Shown here: piece after piece, positions 1-8,455 of the stretch
Layout: the number at the start of each line of letters is the position of its first letter
Numbering within the stretch: position 1 is the first letter of the stretch
Origin: Cupriavidus consociatus
Lineage (GTDB): Bacteria; Pseudomonadota; Gammaproteobacteria; Burkholderiales; Burkholderiaceae
Reading direction: 5' to 3'
Assembly: GCF_017814975.1 (NCBI RefSeq)
Contig: NZ_JAGIQA010000016.1
Span: 114,876-178,875, forward strand
Length of the DNA: 64,000 nucleotides
Made by a program: the position numbers and the translations under genes
The notes under the pieces: model-generated
The model's database searches: none
Told to the model about the DNA's origin: nothing
The model's input: only the letters and a program-made list of their open reading frames with translations

Positions 1-461
1 CGGCCGTAACTCTGGCCGAGATACTGACCCACCTTCACGTGGTGGATCTTGTTATCGACGCGTACGATGCCGAAGGTCTCCCCCTGCTTCTTCAGCATCC
101 CGAGCATCTTGAAATTCTCGAGGGGGTAGTCTTCGAGCGGCTGGCGCGGCCGCCCGGCTTCGGGCGAATCCGGCAGCGTCTTGTTCAGTTCGCCGATCTT
201 GGCCTGGGCAAAGGGTTCCGGCGCGTTGGCCGCGGCGTATTCCCGCGCCACGTAGGGCCTGGCTTCGGGCAACGGCTCGGGCGGCTTGGCGCGGGCGTTG
301 CGCGTGGCATCCATCCACTGGCGCAGCGCGTCTTCGTCGCTGGCGCCGCAGGCGCCCAGCAGGCCCACGGCAAGCGCCGCAGCCGCCATCGCGCGTGGCG
401 ATGCCTGCAGGCGCCGCATTGCCGAGCTGCGAGTACGAGAGGTGCGATGAGTGCGGCTCAT
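1..461 (-). CDS. pilP: Type IV pilus alignment lipoprotein PilP (partial, C-terminus beyond the left edge)
   Basis: PilP is the inner-membrane lipoprotein that joins the PilM-PilN-PilO platform to the outer-membrane secretin PilQ in type IV pilus assembly. The start ATG at 461 overlaps the pilO stop in an ATGA arrangement. The first ~35 residues are basic then hydrophobic and end in a lipobox-like LLGAC, so lipidation at that Cys is likely. A Pro/Ala/Glu-rich linker follows, then the start of the beta-domain (ENFKMLGMLKKQGETFGIV), which is typical of PilP. About 153 codons are present; the rest, and probably pilQ, lie left of position 1. Confidence 0.93.
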   Translation of the reverse strand, partial: MSRTHRTSRTRSSAMRRLQASPRAMAAAALAVGLLGACGASDEDALRQWMDATRNARAKPPEPLPEARPYVAREYAAANAPEPFAQAKIGELNKTLPDSPEAGRPRQPLEDYPLENFKMLGMLKKQGETFGIVRVDNKIHHVKVGQYLGQSYG

Positions 462-1129
462 TTGGCACCTCCCGTCTTGGCGGCGGCGGCAGCCGCAGCG
501 GCCTTGCGTTGCGCAGCCTGCTCGTCAGGATCGAGCGCACGGTACGCCATCGCGACCGCCTCCATGGAGAGTCCGCCCTCCTTGGTATGGGCAAGCTGCA
601 GGCTCTGCATCGACACGATCCGTGACAGCGCGGCCACGTCGGCGTTGAATTGCGCCACCTCGTGATAGCGGCCAGTCACGCGCAGGTTCACGGGGATCTC
701 GGCGAAGTAAGGCTTGAGCACTGCCGCCTGCGGCTTGAACAGCTCGAACTGCAGGCCACGCGCCACGCCGGCATGGTTGACGTCGGCCAGCAGCGCGTCC
801 ATCTCGGTCTTGTTGGGCAACTGCCGCTCCAGCAGGGCAACGCGTTGCTCGACCTGTTTCTTCTGATCGCGCAATGCGTCGAGGTTGGCCACCTGCGCCA
901 CCTTGGACTGGTACGCCTGCTTCAGGTTTTCCTGTTCCAGCCGCTGGCGGTCGAGCTCGTCGAACTTGCCGCTCCAGTAGAACTGCCAGCCCAGCAGCAG
1001 CACCAGTGCCGCCGCCATCACGGCAAACAGCACGCGCGGCGCGGCCGGCCACGTTTCCGGCTCGTTGAGGTTGAGGCCGCGGAACTGGCTCGTCAAATCG
1101 GCCAGGTTGATTTCGGTATTGAGCGCCAT
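458..1129 (-). CDS. pilO: Type IV pilus inner-membrane protein PilO
   Basis: PilO (223 aa) forms a heterodimer with PilN in the periplasm and aligns the pilus machinery across the envelope. The protein has a short cytoplasmic N-terminus, one membrane segment near residues 29-48 (VLFAVMAAALVLLLGWQFYW), a coiled-coil stretch rich in Gln/Glu/Lys, and a ferredoxin-like periplasmic domain. The ATG at 1129 was chosen because it starts the conserved MALNTEINLADL sequence and lies 2 nt after the pilN stop; the frame is open further upstream but overlaps pilN. The tail is Ala/Lys-rich (AAAAAAAAKTGGAK). Confidence 0.95.
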   Translation of the reverse strand: MALNTEINLADLTSQFRGLNLNEPETWPAAPRVLFAVMAAALVLLLGWQFYWSGKFDELDRQRLEQENLKQAYQSKVAQVANLDALRDQKKQVEQRVALLERQLPNKTEMDALLADVNHAGVARGLQFELFKPQAAVLKPYFAEIPVNLRVTGRYHEVAQFNADVAALSRIVSMQSLQLAHTKEGGLSMEAVAMAYRALDPDEQAAQRKAAAAAAAAKTGGAK

Positions 1130-1131
1130 GG

Positions 1132-1809
1132 TCAGGCTGCCTTTCCGGATGCGGCTGCGGGTGCGGGTGCGGGAGCTGAAGCGGCTGCGCCGGCGGGATT
1201 GCCAGACGTACCCTGCTTGCCATTGGCGCCCGGCGTCTCCGGCGCGCGGTACGCGAAGCGCATCGAGAAATCGAACAGCCGGCGCTGCTCGCGCAGGTTG
1301 TTGGTCATCGTGACCGCCTTGGACTCGACCAGCTCGGCCTTGTCCAGCCACGGCACGTCGCCAAGGTTGCGCAGCAGTTCGGAGATGCGCTCGTTGGACT
1401 GCGCCACGCCGGCGATGGTGAAGGCCTCGCCCGTTTGCTTCAGGCTGGTCAGGTAGACGCCTTCCGGTACCTGGCGCACCAGTTCTTCCAGCAGCTGCAC
1501 CGGGCGGTTGCGCTCGGTCTGCAGGCTTTCCACCGCCTTCTGGCGCTGCAGCAGCGCGTCGATATCCTTCTTGAGGTTGTTGACCTCGCGGATCTGGCCG
1601 TCGAGCCTGGCATTTTCCGCGCTCAGCACCTGGTTCAGCGCGACCACGGAGTCGATGCGCCCGTCGATATAGAGCCCGCCCAGCAGCACGACCGCGGCAC
1701 CCGCCGTGGCCGCGCCGCCGAGTATGGAATAGACCTTCTTGCGCCGCGCCGCCTTGCGGGCTTCGTGGTAAGGCAGCAGGTTGACCGAAGGCAGCGTGTT
1801 CGTGGACAT
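1132..1809 (-). CDS. pilN: Type IV pilus assembly protein PilN
   Basis: PilN (225 aa) is a bitopic inner-membrane protein whose cytoplasmic N-terminus binds PilM and whose periplasmic part pairs with PilO. The N-terminal motif PSVNLLPYHEARK at residues 7-19 is the PilM-binding peptide typical of the family. One membrane segment follows near residues 31-50, then a coiled coil. The C-terminus is an Ala/Pro-rich low-complexity tail of about 30 residues that is longer than in many PilN proteins. It lies between pilM and pilO with 18-nt and 2-nt gaps, consistent with one operon. Confidence 0.95.
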   Translation of the reverse strand: MSTNTLPSVNLLPYHEARKAARRKKVYSILGGAATAGAAVVLLGGLYIDGRIDSVVALNQVLSAENARLDGQIREVNNLKKDIDALLQRQKAVESLQTERNRPVQLLEELVRQVPEGVYLTSLKQTGEAFTIAGVAQSNERISELLRNLGDVPWLDKAELVESKAVTMTNNLREQRRLFDFSMRFAYRAPETPGANGKQGTSGNPAGAAASAPAPAPAAASGKAA

Positions 1810-1827
1810 TCGAATGCCTCCGGTGCG

Positions 1828-2913
1828 TTATTGCAGGCCGCGCAAGGCCAGGCCCGCACTGACGATATACGCCGGCAGGTCGCGCTGCAGGTAGCGCTCG
1901 TTGACCTTGGCGTTGGTCGCCATGTTGGCGAACGGATTCGCCAGCGTGGTGGTGATCTTGGTCTGCTGCTGGATCGCCGCCTGCACGCCCAGCAGGGAGG
2001 CATGGCCGCCCGACAGCAGGATCTCGTCGACGCGTCCCAGGCTGGAGCTGGCGATGAAGTTGCCGATCGCGGCCTGCACTTCAAGCGCCAGCGCATCGAG
2101 CGACGGCTTGAGCAATTGCGCGCGCCACGCTTCGGGCAGCGTGTTCTTGCGCTTCTTGATCTCGGCCTTGAGCGCGTCGAGCGTGAACATGCGCGCCGCG
2201 CTCTGCGTGAGCTGGTCGCCGTAGCTGTTGAGCGGCTGTTCGTAGAGCTCTTTCCAGCCCTGGTAGAAGATCGCCTTGGAGCGGCTGCCCCCCAGGTGGA
2301 CCACCGCCACCACGGGCAGCGCGCGGGCATCGGCTTCGGACATCTCCTTGGGCACGCCCAGCATCTGCACGATCGACCGCTGCACCGCGTATTCTTCGAC
2401 GTCCATCACCTGCGGCTTGAGCCCGGCCATCTCGGCGGCGGTCACGCGCTCCTGCACGCGGTCGCTGTTGGCCGCGGTGACGCGCACGCCGATTCCCCCC
2501 TCGGTCTCGCTGGGGCCGATCACGGCGAAGTCGAAGTTGACCGCCTGCGATGGCGGATAGAGCCGGTGTGCCTCGGACTCGACCTGCGAATACAGTTCGT
2601 CCTCGGACAGGTTGTCCGGCAAGCTGACGGTCTGCGACTCGGTCAGCATGGACGGCACGCCCAGCACCACGTCTTTCGAACGGATGCCGGCCTTGCCGAG
2701 CGCACGCCTGAGCGCGATCCCGACGGCTTCAATGTTGATGACGTTGCCATCGGCAACGGCATTGCGATCCAGCAGTTCGCTGGCGCACTTTTCCAGCCGA
2801 TAGTCGTGCTTGCCGCCACCGACGGACAACTCGACTACCTTGATACTGGATGACCCGATATCCACGCCGACCGTAGTCCGGCGCAGAAGCCCCGACAAAA
2901 TGCCCCGTCGCAA
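1828..2913 (-). CDS. pilM: Type IV pilus actin-like ATPase PilM
   Basis: PilM (361 aa) is a cytoplasmic actin-fold ATPase that anchors the pilus platform through PilN. The phosphate-1 motif VDIGSSSIKV is at residues 17-26, and the later LSGGHASLLG segment fits the adenosine-binding loop. The start is a TTG at 2913, supported by an AGGGGGG ribosome-binding site a few bases upstream; no ATG is available before the nucleotide-binding motif. It is the first gene of pilMNOP and is divergent from mrcA, the usual arrangement in proteobacteria. Confidence 0.95.
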   Translation of the reverse strand: MRRGILSGLLRRTTVGVDIGSSSIKVVELSVGGGKHDYRLEKCASELLDRNAVADGNVINIEAVGIALRRALGKAGIRSKDVVLGVPSMLTESQTVSLPDNLSEDELYSQVESEAHRLYPPSQAVNFDFAVIGPSETEGGIGVRVTAANSDRVQERVTAAEMAGLKPQVMDVEEYAVQRSIVQMLGVPKEMSEADARALPVVAVVHLGGSRSKAIFYQGWKELYEQPLNSYGDQLTQSAARMFTLDALKAEIKKRKNTLPEAWRAQLLKPSLDALALEVQAAIGNFIASSSLGRVDEILLSGGHASLLGVQAAIQQQTKITTTLANPFANMATNAKVNERYLQRDLPAYIVSAGLALRGLQ

Positions 2914-2977
2914 GGTGACCCCCCTGACTTTGAACTCGCCCCCGGCTTGTACGCTCTAATCGGGCGAGCCTTGTTTC

Positions 2978-3005
2978 TTGACCGAAACACTTGCTCTTTT
3001 ATGTT
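2978..3005 (+). promoter_or_regulatory. Candidate sigma70 promoter for mrcA in the pilM-mrcA divergent gap
   Basis: The 364-nt gap 2914-3277 holds no gene. On the plus strand TTGACC (2978-2983) and TATGTT (3000-3005) are spaced by 16 nt, a reasonable sigma70 promoter for mrcA with a leader of about 265 nt. A perfect TATAAT also lies at 3242-3247, 30 nt before the mrcA start, but has no recognisable -35 partner at 16-18 nt. I could not find a convincing minus-strand promoter for pilM. Confidence 0.4.
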
Positions 3006-3277
3006 GGCCGATTCTCACAAAAACCAGCATCGGTGGCAATGTGCCGGTCTGACCACGATTCCTTTTTCAGAAGGCTCTCGCCAATCCGTTGCCAAAACCC
3101 CACGGTCGTCGGGTTCCCTTCCGCCTAAGCTTGCTGCATGTAACTTCGCCCTGCATGCCGCCTTCCGCTGCTTTACATCTTGTAACAGCGCGGTAGCGGC
3201 GCGCGGGGCACTGCGCGAGCGGCGCGCCCGATGCCGGAAGATATAATGCCCGGCACCCCTGACTAGGTATTTTCCTT

Positions 3278-5650
3278 ATGGCCACAGCACAACAGAAGCA
3301 TCCTGCCCGCCGCCCGATCTGGGCGCGTTTCATGTTCTGGGCGGTGGGGCTGGTTGTTGCCGGTGCCGTCATGATCGCGCTGCTGCTCGGCTATGCGCTG
3401 CTGGTGGCCGCGCCCAACCTGCCCTCGCTGGACACCATCACCGACTACCGGCCCAAGATCCCGTTGCGGATCTATACGGCCGACAATGTGCTGATCGGCG
3501 AGTTCGGCGAAGAGCGCCGCAATTTCGTGCCGATCGCCGAGATCCCGGAAGTGATGAAAAAGGCCGTCCTGGCGATCGAGGACGACCGCTTCTACGAACA
3601 TGGCGGCGTCGACTTCGTCGGCGTGATGCGCGCGGGGCTGGCCAACCTGCGCGGAGGCCTGTCGCAAGGTGCGTCGACCATCACCATGCAGGTGGCGCGC
3701 AACTTCTTCCTGTCGAGCGAGAAGACCTACACCCGCAAGATCTACGAGATGCTGCTGGCGTACAAGATCGAGGCCAACCTGAACAAGGACCAGATCCTCG
3801 AGCTGTACATGAACCAGATCTACCTGGGCCAGCGCGCGTACGGCTTCGACAGCGCCGCGCGCGTGTACTTCGGCAAGTCGGTGCGTGACGTGACGCCGGC
3901 CGAGGCCGCAATGCTGGCCGGCCTGCCCAAGGCGCCGTCGGCGTACAACCCGGTGGTCAACCCGCGCCGCGCCAAGGTGCGCCAGGAATACATCCTGCAG
4001 CGCATGCGCGACCTGCGCTACATAACCCCCGAGCAATATGACGCTGCGGTGCGCGAAGAACTGAAGGTGCGCACCGAGGGCAACGAGTTTTCGACCCACG
4101 CCGAGTACGTCGCCGAAATCGTGCGCCAGCTGATGTACGCGCAGTACCGTGAAGAAACCTATACGCGCGGCCTGACCGTCTACACCACGCTGACCAAGCC
4201 CGACCAGGATGCCGCCTACGAAGCCGTGCGCACCGGCATCATGAACTACGAGCGCAAGCACGGCTATCGCGGCCCCGAGGCCTTTATCGACCTGCCATCC
4301 GATCCGGCGGAGCGCGAGCAGGCGATCGACGATGCACTGGTCGAGCACCCGGGCAGCGGCGACCTGCGCTCGGCCGTGGTCACCAGCGTGTCGTCCAAGC
4401 AGGTCAAGGCCACGCTGCTGTCGGGCGAGGTCGCGACCATCGAAGGCTCGACGCTGCGCTTTATTTCGCCGTCGATGTCGGCAAACGCGCAGCCCAAGAT
4501 GAAGATGCGCCCCGGCGCGATCATCCGCGTGACACAGGATGACAAGGGCAACTGGTCGGTCACGCAACTGCCGGAAGTGGCCGCAGCGTTCGTGTCGCTG
4601 AACCCGCAGGACGGCGAGATCCGTTCGATGGTGGGCGGCTTCGACTTCAACCGCAACAAGTTCAACCGCGTGACGCAGGCCTGGCGCCAGCCGGGTTCGA
4701 GCTTTAAGCCGTTCATCTATTCGGCGGCGCTGGAGAAGGGCTTCTCGCCGGCCACGGTGATCAACGACGCGCCGCTGACGATCGGCCCCGATACCGGCGG
4801 CCAGGTGTGGGAGCCGAAGAACTACGACGGCCGCTTCGAAGGCCCGATGACCATGCGCCGCGCGCTGGCCAAGTCCAAGAACCTGGTTTCGGTGCGAATC
4901 CTGCGCGCGATCGGCACGCAGTATGCGCAGGACTACATCACCCGCTTCGGCTTCGAGGCCGACAAGCACCCTGCCTACCTGCCGATGGCGCTGGGTTCGG
5001 GCAGCGTCACGCCGTTGCAGATGGCGGGTGCGTATTCGGTGTTCGCCAACGGCGGCTACCGCGTCAATCCGTACCTGATCCAGAAGGTGGTGGACGCGCG
5101 CGGCAATGTGATCTCCGAAACCCATCCGCAACGCGCCGGCAGCGATGCCGTGCGCGTGCTCGACGCACGCACCGCGTTTATCGCCGACACCATGCTGCGC
5201 GACGTGGTCCGCTTCGGCACTGCCAACCCGGCCAAACAACGCCTGGGCCGCAACGACCTCGCCGGCAAGACCGGCACCACCAATGATGCGGTCGATGCCT
5301 GGTTCGCCGGCTATACGCCCAACCTGGTAGCGATCGCCTGGATGGGCTACGACCAGCCCAAGAGCCTGGGCGTGCGCGAGACCGGTGGCGGACTGGCACT
5401 GCCGATCTGGGTCGGCTACATGAGCAAGGCGCTCAAGGGCGTGCCCGAATCGCCGGAGCGGCCGGCGCCGGAAGGCGTGCTGATGGTGGGCGGCGACTGG
5501 ACCTTCGAGGAAAACGCAGGCGGTGCCGGCGTGGCCTCGGTCGGCCTGGGCGATCCGTGGCCAGGCAAGCCGGAGGATTCCACGACGACACCGTCGCCGG
5601 ATACCGAGCAGGAGAAGAAGAAGATCCTGGAAATGTTCGGCGGCGCCTGA
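3278..5650 (+). CDS. mrcA: Penicillin-binding protein 1A, bifunctional transglycosylase/transpeptidase
   Basis: Class A PBP (790 aa) that polymerises and cross-links peptidoglycan at the inner membrane. It has a cytoplasmic basic N-terminus, a membrane anchor at about residues 18-42, and a GT51 domain with the catalytic EDDRFYEHGG at 101-110 and GASTITMQVARN further on. An OB-like insert follows, then the transpeptidase domain with nucleophile motif SSFK near residue 473, SKN near 535 and KTGTT near 664. The C-terminal ~60 residues are Pro/Gly/Glu-rich. It is followed by a clear terminator. Its position next to pilMNOP(Q) is conserved in beta- and gammaproteobacteria. Confidence 0.96.
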   Translation: MATAQQKHPARRPIWARFMFWAVGLVVAGAVMIALLLGYALLVAAPNLPSLDTITDYRPKIPLRIYTADNVLIGEFGEERRNFVPIAEIPEVMKKAVLAIEDDRFYEHGGVDFVGVMRAGLANLRGGLSQGASTITMQVARNFFLSSEKTYTRKIYEMLLAYKIEANLNKDQILELYMNQIYLGQRAYGFDSAARVYFGKSVRDVTPAEAAMLAGLPKAPSAYNPVVNPRRAKVRQEYILQRMRDLRYITPEQYDAAVREELKVRTEGNEFSTHAEYVAEIVRQLMYAQYREETYTRGLTVYTTLTKPDQDAAYEAVRTGIMNYERKHGYRGPEAFIDLPSDPAEREQAIDDALVEHPGSGDLRSAVVTSVSSKQVKATLLSGEVATIEGSTLRFISPSMSANAQPKMKMRPGAIIRVTQDDKGNWSVTQLPEVAAAFVSLNPQDGEIRSMVGGFDFNRNKFNRVTQAWRQPGSSFKPFIYSAALEKGFSPATVINDAPLTIGPDTGGQVWEPKNYDGRFEGPMTMRRALAKSKNLVSVRILRAIGTQYAQDYITRFGFEADKHPAYLPMALGSGSVTPLQMAGAYSVFANGGYRVNPYLIQKVVDARGNVISETHPQRAGSDAVRVLDARTAFIADTMLRDVVRFGTANPAKQRLGRNDLAGKTGTTNDAVDAWFAGYTPNLVAIAWMGYDQPKSLGVRETGGGLALPIWVGYMSKALKGVPESPERPAPEGVLMVGGDWTFEENAGGAGVASVGLGDPWPGKPEDSTTTPSPDTEQEKKKILEMFGGA

Positions 5651-5680
5651 TCGGTCCGGCAGAATCCCCAGAAAGCAAGA

Positions 5681-5705
5681 AAGCCGGCCCCTGGCCGGCT
5701 TTTTC
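5681..5705 (+). terminator. Rho-independent terminator of mrcA
   Basis: A perfect 9-bp stem (AAGCCGGCC, 5681-5689, with GGCCGGCTT, 5693-5701) with a 3-nt loop is followed by a T run, 30 nt after the mrcA stop. On the opposite strand the stem is followed by TTTCTTGC, so it may also serve convergent cyaY. Confidence 0.9.
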
Positions 5706-5726
5706 CTTATGCAACGCGCGCTGGCT

Positions 5727-6062
5727 TCAGCCCAGCCTGAGCGCGGTGCCGGCCTGCTCGCTCACATAGCCCGACAGTGCCGCGTACAGTTCGCCGCCAT
5801 TGCGCGTGTCGACCCAGCGCTCGCCGTCGCGGCGGAAGTGGAAACCGCCGGAGCGCGCCGCCACCCACAGTTCCTGCATCGGCGCCTGGCTGTTGATGAT
5901 GATCTTGGAGCCGTTCTCGAACTCCAGTTCCATCACGTTGCCGGTGCGGCTGATTTCCACATCGGCATCGGCCGCGTCGGCGGCGGCTTCGACCGCGGCT
6001 TCAATGCGGTCCAGCTCCTGCGTGGCCAGGGCCAGGAACTCGCTTTCGCTCAAGGGGGGCAT
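5727..6062 (-). CDS. cyaY: Iron-sulfur cluster assembly protein CyaY (bacterial frataxin)
   Basis: CyaY (111 aa, the usual size) is a cytoplasmic iron-binding protein that modulates IscS-dependent Fe-S cluster assembly. The first helix is rich in acidic residues (DRIEAAVEAAADAADADVE), which form the iron-binding face in the family. The beta-sheet follows with the conserved NGSKIIINSQAPMQELWVA and the SGGFHF signature. The gene is convergent with mrcA and divergent from lptM-lysA, an arrangement conserved in many proteobacteria. Confidence 0.95.
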   Translation of the reverse strand: MPPLSESEFLALATQELDRIEAAVEAAADAADADVEISRTGNVMELEFENGSKIIINSQAPMQELWVAARSGGFHFRRDGERWVDTRNGGELYAALSGYVSEQAGTALRLG

Positions 6063-6132
6063 GCTAAACTCCGAGACCGCCGTTGCCGCCGCTGCCCGGA
6101 CCGGGCGTACGTGGCGCGAACGGCGTTTTTTG

Positions 6133-6138
6133 TTGACA
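6133..6138 (+). promoter_or_regulatory. Consensus -35 hexamer upstream of lptM (no good -10 found)
   Basis: A perfect TTGACA follows a T-rich run about 95 nt before lptM. At 17-nt spacing the expected -10 position reads CTTGGT, a poor match. I record it as a possible part of the lptM-lysA promoter only. Confidence 0.25.
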
Positions 6139-6231
6139 ATTCATGTAGCGCAGAGCTTGGTCGACCCGGCCAGATATGCCTCATCGCGCCGGAATCCGCC
6201 AACGCCATGCCAACAGCCTAAAGGACGACCG

Positions 6232-6465
6232 ATGCTGCGTCGTGTTGCGATTGTATCGGCGTTTGCCGCCACCCTTGCGATGCCCCTGCTGGGCGGATGC
6301 GGCATCCGCGGGCCGCTGGCCATGCCCAAGGTACCGCCCGAGCCGACTGCGCCCACCGTGGCCGATCCCGGACTGGGCCGCACCGATGTGGTGCCGCTTC
6401 CGACGCCCGCTCCGGGCCCGGCCAGCCAGCCGGCATCGTCGCCCGCCGCCCCCACTACCCGATAA
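6232..6465 (+). CDS. lptM: Small lipoprotein LptM (YifL family), LPS translocon maturation
   Basis: A 77-aa lipoprotein. The N-terminal signal peptide ends with the lipobox LLGGC, and the mature protein begins CGIRGPLAMP, which matches the short CGxKGPLxxP signature of LptM/YifL, a factor that helps LptD fold in the outer membrane. The remainder is a Pro/Ala-rich tail. It lies 2 nt before lysA and downstream of divergent cyaY, the conserved context of this family. The ATG at 6232 was chosen because the frame upstream is open but has no lipoprotein-like start. Confidence 0.88.
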   Translation: MLRRVAIVSAFAATLAMPLLGGCGIRGPLAMPKVPPEPTAPTVADPGLGRTDVVPLPTPAPGPASQPASSPAAPTTR

Positions 6466-6467
6466 CC

Positions 6468-7727
6468 ATGACCGCTTTCTTCCATCGCCAGGACGGTGCG
6501 CTTGCCGTCGAGCAGGTGCCGCTGGCGCAGATCGCCGCTGAATTTGGCACGCCCACCTATGTCTATTCGCGTGCGGCGCTGAGCGCCGCTTACCAGGCCT
6601 ACGCCGCCGCCTGCCAGGGCCGCAAGGCGCAGGTCCAGTACGCCATGAAGGCCAATTCCAACCTGGCGGTGCTGCAGGTGTTCGCCAGGCTGGGCGCGGG
6701 CTTCGACATCGTCTCGGGCGGCGAACTCAAGCGCGTGCTGGCCGCCGGCGGCGACGCGCGCAAAGTGGTGTTCTCGGGCGTGGGCAAGAGCGCGGCGGAG
6801 ATGGAACTGGCGCTGGCGCACGACGTGCGCTGCTTCAATGTCGAGTCGATCCCGGAACTGGACCGCCTGAACGAGGTTGCCGGCCGTGTCGGCAAGCGCG
6901 CGCGCGTGTCGCTGCGCATCAACCCGGATGTCGATGCCAGGACCCATCCGTACATCTCCACCGGCCTGAAGGGCAACAAATTCGGCATCGCCTTCGAGGA
7001 CGTGCTGCCGACCTACCGCGCCGCGGCCGCGCTCCCGCACCTGGAAGTGACCGGCATCGACTGCCATATCGGCTCGCAGATCACCGAGGTCGAGCCCTAC
7101 CTGGAAGCGCTGGACAAGGTGCTGGATGTGGTCGAGGCGCTCGAGCGCGAGGGCATCAATCTCGAGCACATCGATGTGGGCGGCGGCCTGGGCATCACCT
7201 ATACCGACGAGACCCCGCCGGACATCACCGGCTTTGCCAGCACGCTGCTGGAACGCGTGGCCGCGCGTGGCCACGGCCACCGCGAGGTGCTGTTCGAGCC
7301 GGGCCGTTCGCTGGTGGGCAATGCCGGCGTGCTGCTGACGCAGGTGGAATTCCTCAAGCCCGGCGAAGCCAAGAATTTCTGCATCGTCGACGCGGCCATG
7401 AACGACCTGGCCCGACCGGCGATGTACGAGGCGTACCACCGCATCGAGCCGGTCGCGCTGCGCGACGCGGCGCCGGTGACCTACGACATCGTCGGCCCGG
7501 TGTGCGAGTCGGGCGACTGGCTTGGCCGCGACCGCGCACTGTCGGTGCAGTCGGGCGACCTGCTGGCGGTCATGTCTGCGGGTGCGTACGGCTTCACCAT
7601 GAGCTCGAACTACAATACGCGCCCGCGTGCCGCCGAAGTAATGGTGGACGGCGCGCGCGTGCACCTGGTGCGCGAGCGCGAGCTGGTCGAAGACCTGTTC
7701 CGCGACGAGCGCCTGCTGCAGGACTGA
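6468..7727 (+). CDS. lysA: Diaminopimelate decarboxylase
   Basis: LysA (419 aa) is the PLP enzyme that decarboxylates meso-diaminopimelate to L-lysine, the last step of lysine synthesis. The PLP lysine lies in YAMKAN near residue 61. Other family motifs are HIGSQ, the glycine-rich GGGLGI phosphate loop, EPGRSLV and CESGD with the substrate-contacting Cys. The ATG at 6468 is 2 nt after the lptM stop, implying cotranscription. A 9-bp GC hairpin without a T run (7738-7761) spans the convergent lysA/msrQ border. Confidence 0.97.
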   Translation: MTAFFHRQDGALAVEQVPLAQIAAEFGTPTYVYSRAALSAAYQAYAAACQGRKAQVQYAMKANSNLAVLQVFARLGAGFDIVSGGELKRVLAAGGDARKVVFSGVGKSAAEMELALAHDVRCFNVESIPELDRLNEVAGRVGKRARVSLRINPDVDARTHPYISTGLKGNKFGIAFEDVLPTYRAAAALPHLEVTGIDCHIGSQITEVEPYLEALDKVLDVVEALEREGINLEHIDVGGGLGITYTDETPPDITGFASTLLERVAARGHGHREVLFEPGRSLVGNAGVLLTQVEFLKPGEAKNFCIVDAAMNDLARPAMYEAYHRIEPVALRDAAPVTYDIVGPVCESGDWLGRDRALSVQSGDLLAVMSAGAYGFTMSSNYNTRPRAAEVMVDGARVHLVRERELVEDLFRDERLLQD

Positions 7728-7745
7728 GTTCCGCAGCGCAGCCGG

Positions 7746-8441
7746 CTACGCGGCCGGCTGCCGCACATCAGGCACCCTGCCCTTGCGCGCCCACCACCAG
7801 ACCCGCATCCCCAGCAGCACGAACACCACGGTGGCATAGATCGAAACTTCGCCGAAGTCGTTCTTGCCCGCCTTGTGCCACCAGTAGTGCAGGATCGCCA
7901 GCACCGCGGTCGCATAGACCAGCCTGTGCAGCGCTTGCCAGCGCTTGCCGCCCAGGCGGCGCACCATGCCGTTGGTCGACGTCAGCGCCAGCGGCACCAT
8001 CAGCACGAAGGCCGTGAAGCCCACCGTGATAAAGGGACGCTTGTACACGTCCTTGATCATGTAGGCCAGGTCAAAGCCGCGGTCCACGCCGATCCACAGC
8101 AGGAAGTGCTGCAACCCATAGAAGAACGCAAACAAACCCAGCATGCGGCGCAGCCTGATCAGCCAGTTCCAGCCGGTCAGCCGACGCAACGGCGTGATCG
8201 CCAGCGTCAGGCACAGCATCACCAGTGTCCAGGTGCCGGTGGAGCGGGTGACGAACTCCAGCGGGTTGGCGCCGTATTGCTCCGTTGCGCCGAGGTAAAG
8301 CAGCCGGATGAACGGCAGCAGCGCCAGCAGCCACAAGACGATCTTGACGGCGCGCACTCGCTGCGGCGACAGGGCAGCCAGGCCGGCCGGCTGGCGCGCG
8401 ACGCGGCTCGCGGTGGCCGCCGCGTTGGAAGTGGAAGCCAT
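7746..8441 (-). CDS. msrQ: MsrQ, heme-binding membrane subunit of the MsrPQ methionine sulfoxide reductase
   Basis: MsrQ (231 aa; formerly YedZ) is a multi-pass inner-membrane b-type heme protein that passes electrons to periplasmic MsrP. About six hydrophobic segments are visible, with conserved histidines in LQHFLLW, ALHRLVY and AILHYWWH as probable heme ligands. Two starts are possible: ATG at 8441 with a GGGGTGA ribosome-binding site, used here, or an ATG at 8456 that overlaps the msrP stop as TGATG and adds five residues (MRGER). Either way it is translationally close-coupled to msrP. Confidence 0.93.
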   Translation of the reverse strand: MASTSNAAATASRVARQPAGLAALSPQRVRAVKIVLWLLALLPFIRLLYLGATEQYGANPLEFVTRSTGTWTLVMLCLTLAITPLRRLTGWNWLIRLRRMLGLFAFFYGLQHFLLWIGVDRGFDLAYMIKDVYKRPFITVGFTAFVLMVPLALTSTNGMVRRLGGKRWQALHRLVYATAVLAILHYWWHKAGKNDFGEVSIYATVVFVLLGMRVWWWARKGRVPDVRQPAA

Positions 8442-8455
8442 GCGTTCACCCCGCA

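Noticed and set aside
3263..5239. Minus-strand open frame of 658 codons opposite mrcA
   Set aside because: mrcA contains all catalytic motifs of PBP1A; the opposite frame is a composition artefact.
7738..7761. GC-rich 9-bp hairpin at the lysA/msrQ border as a terminator
   Set aside because: No T run on either strand and it overlaps the msrQ coding end; kept only as a note under lysA.
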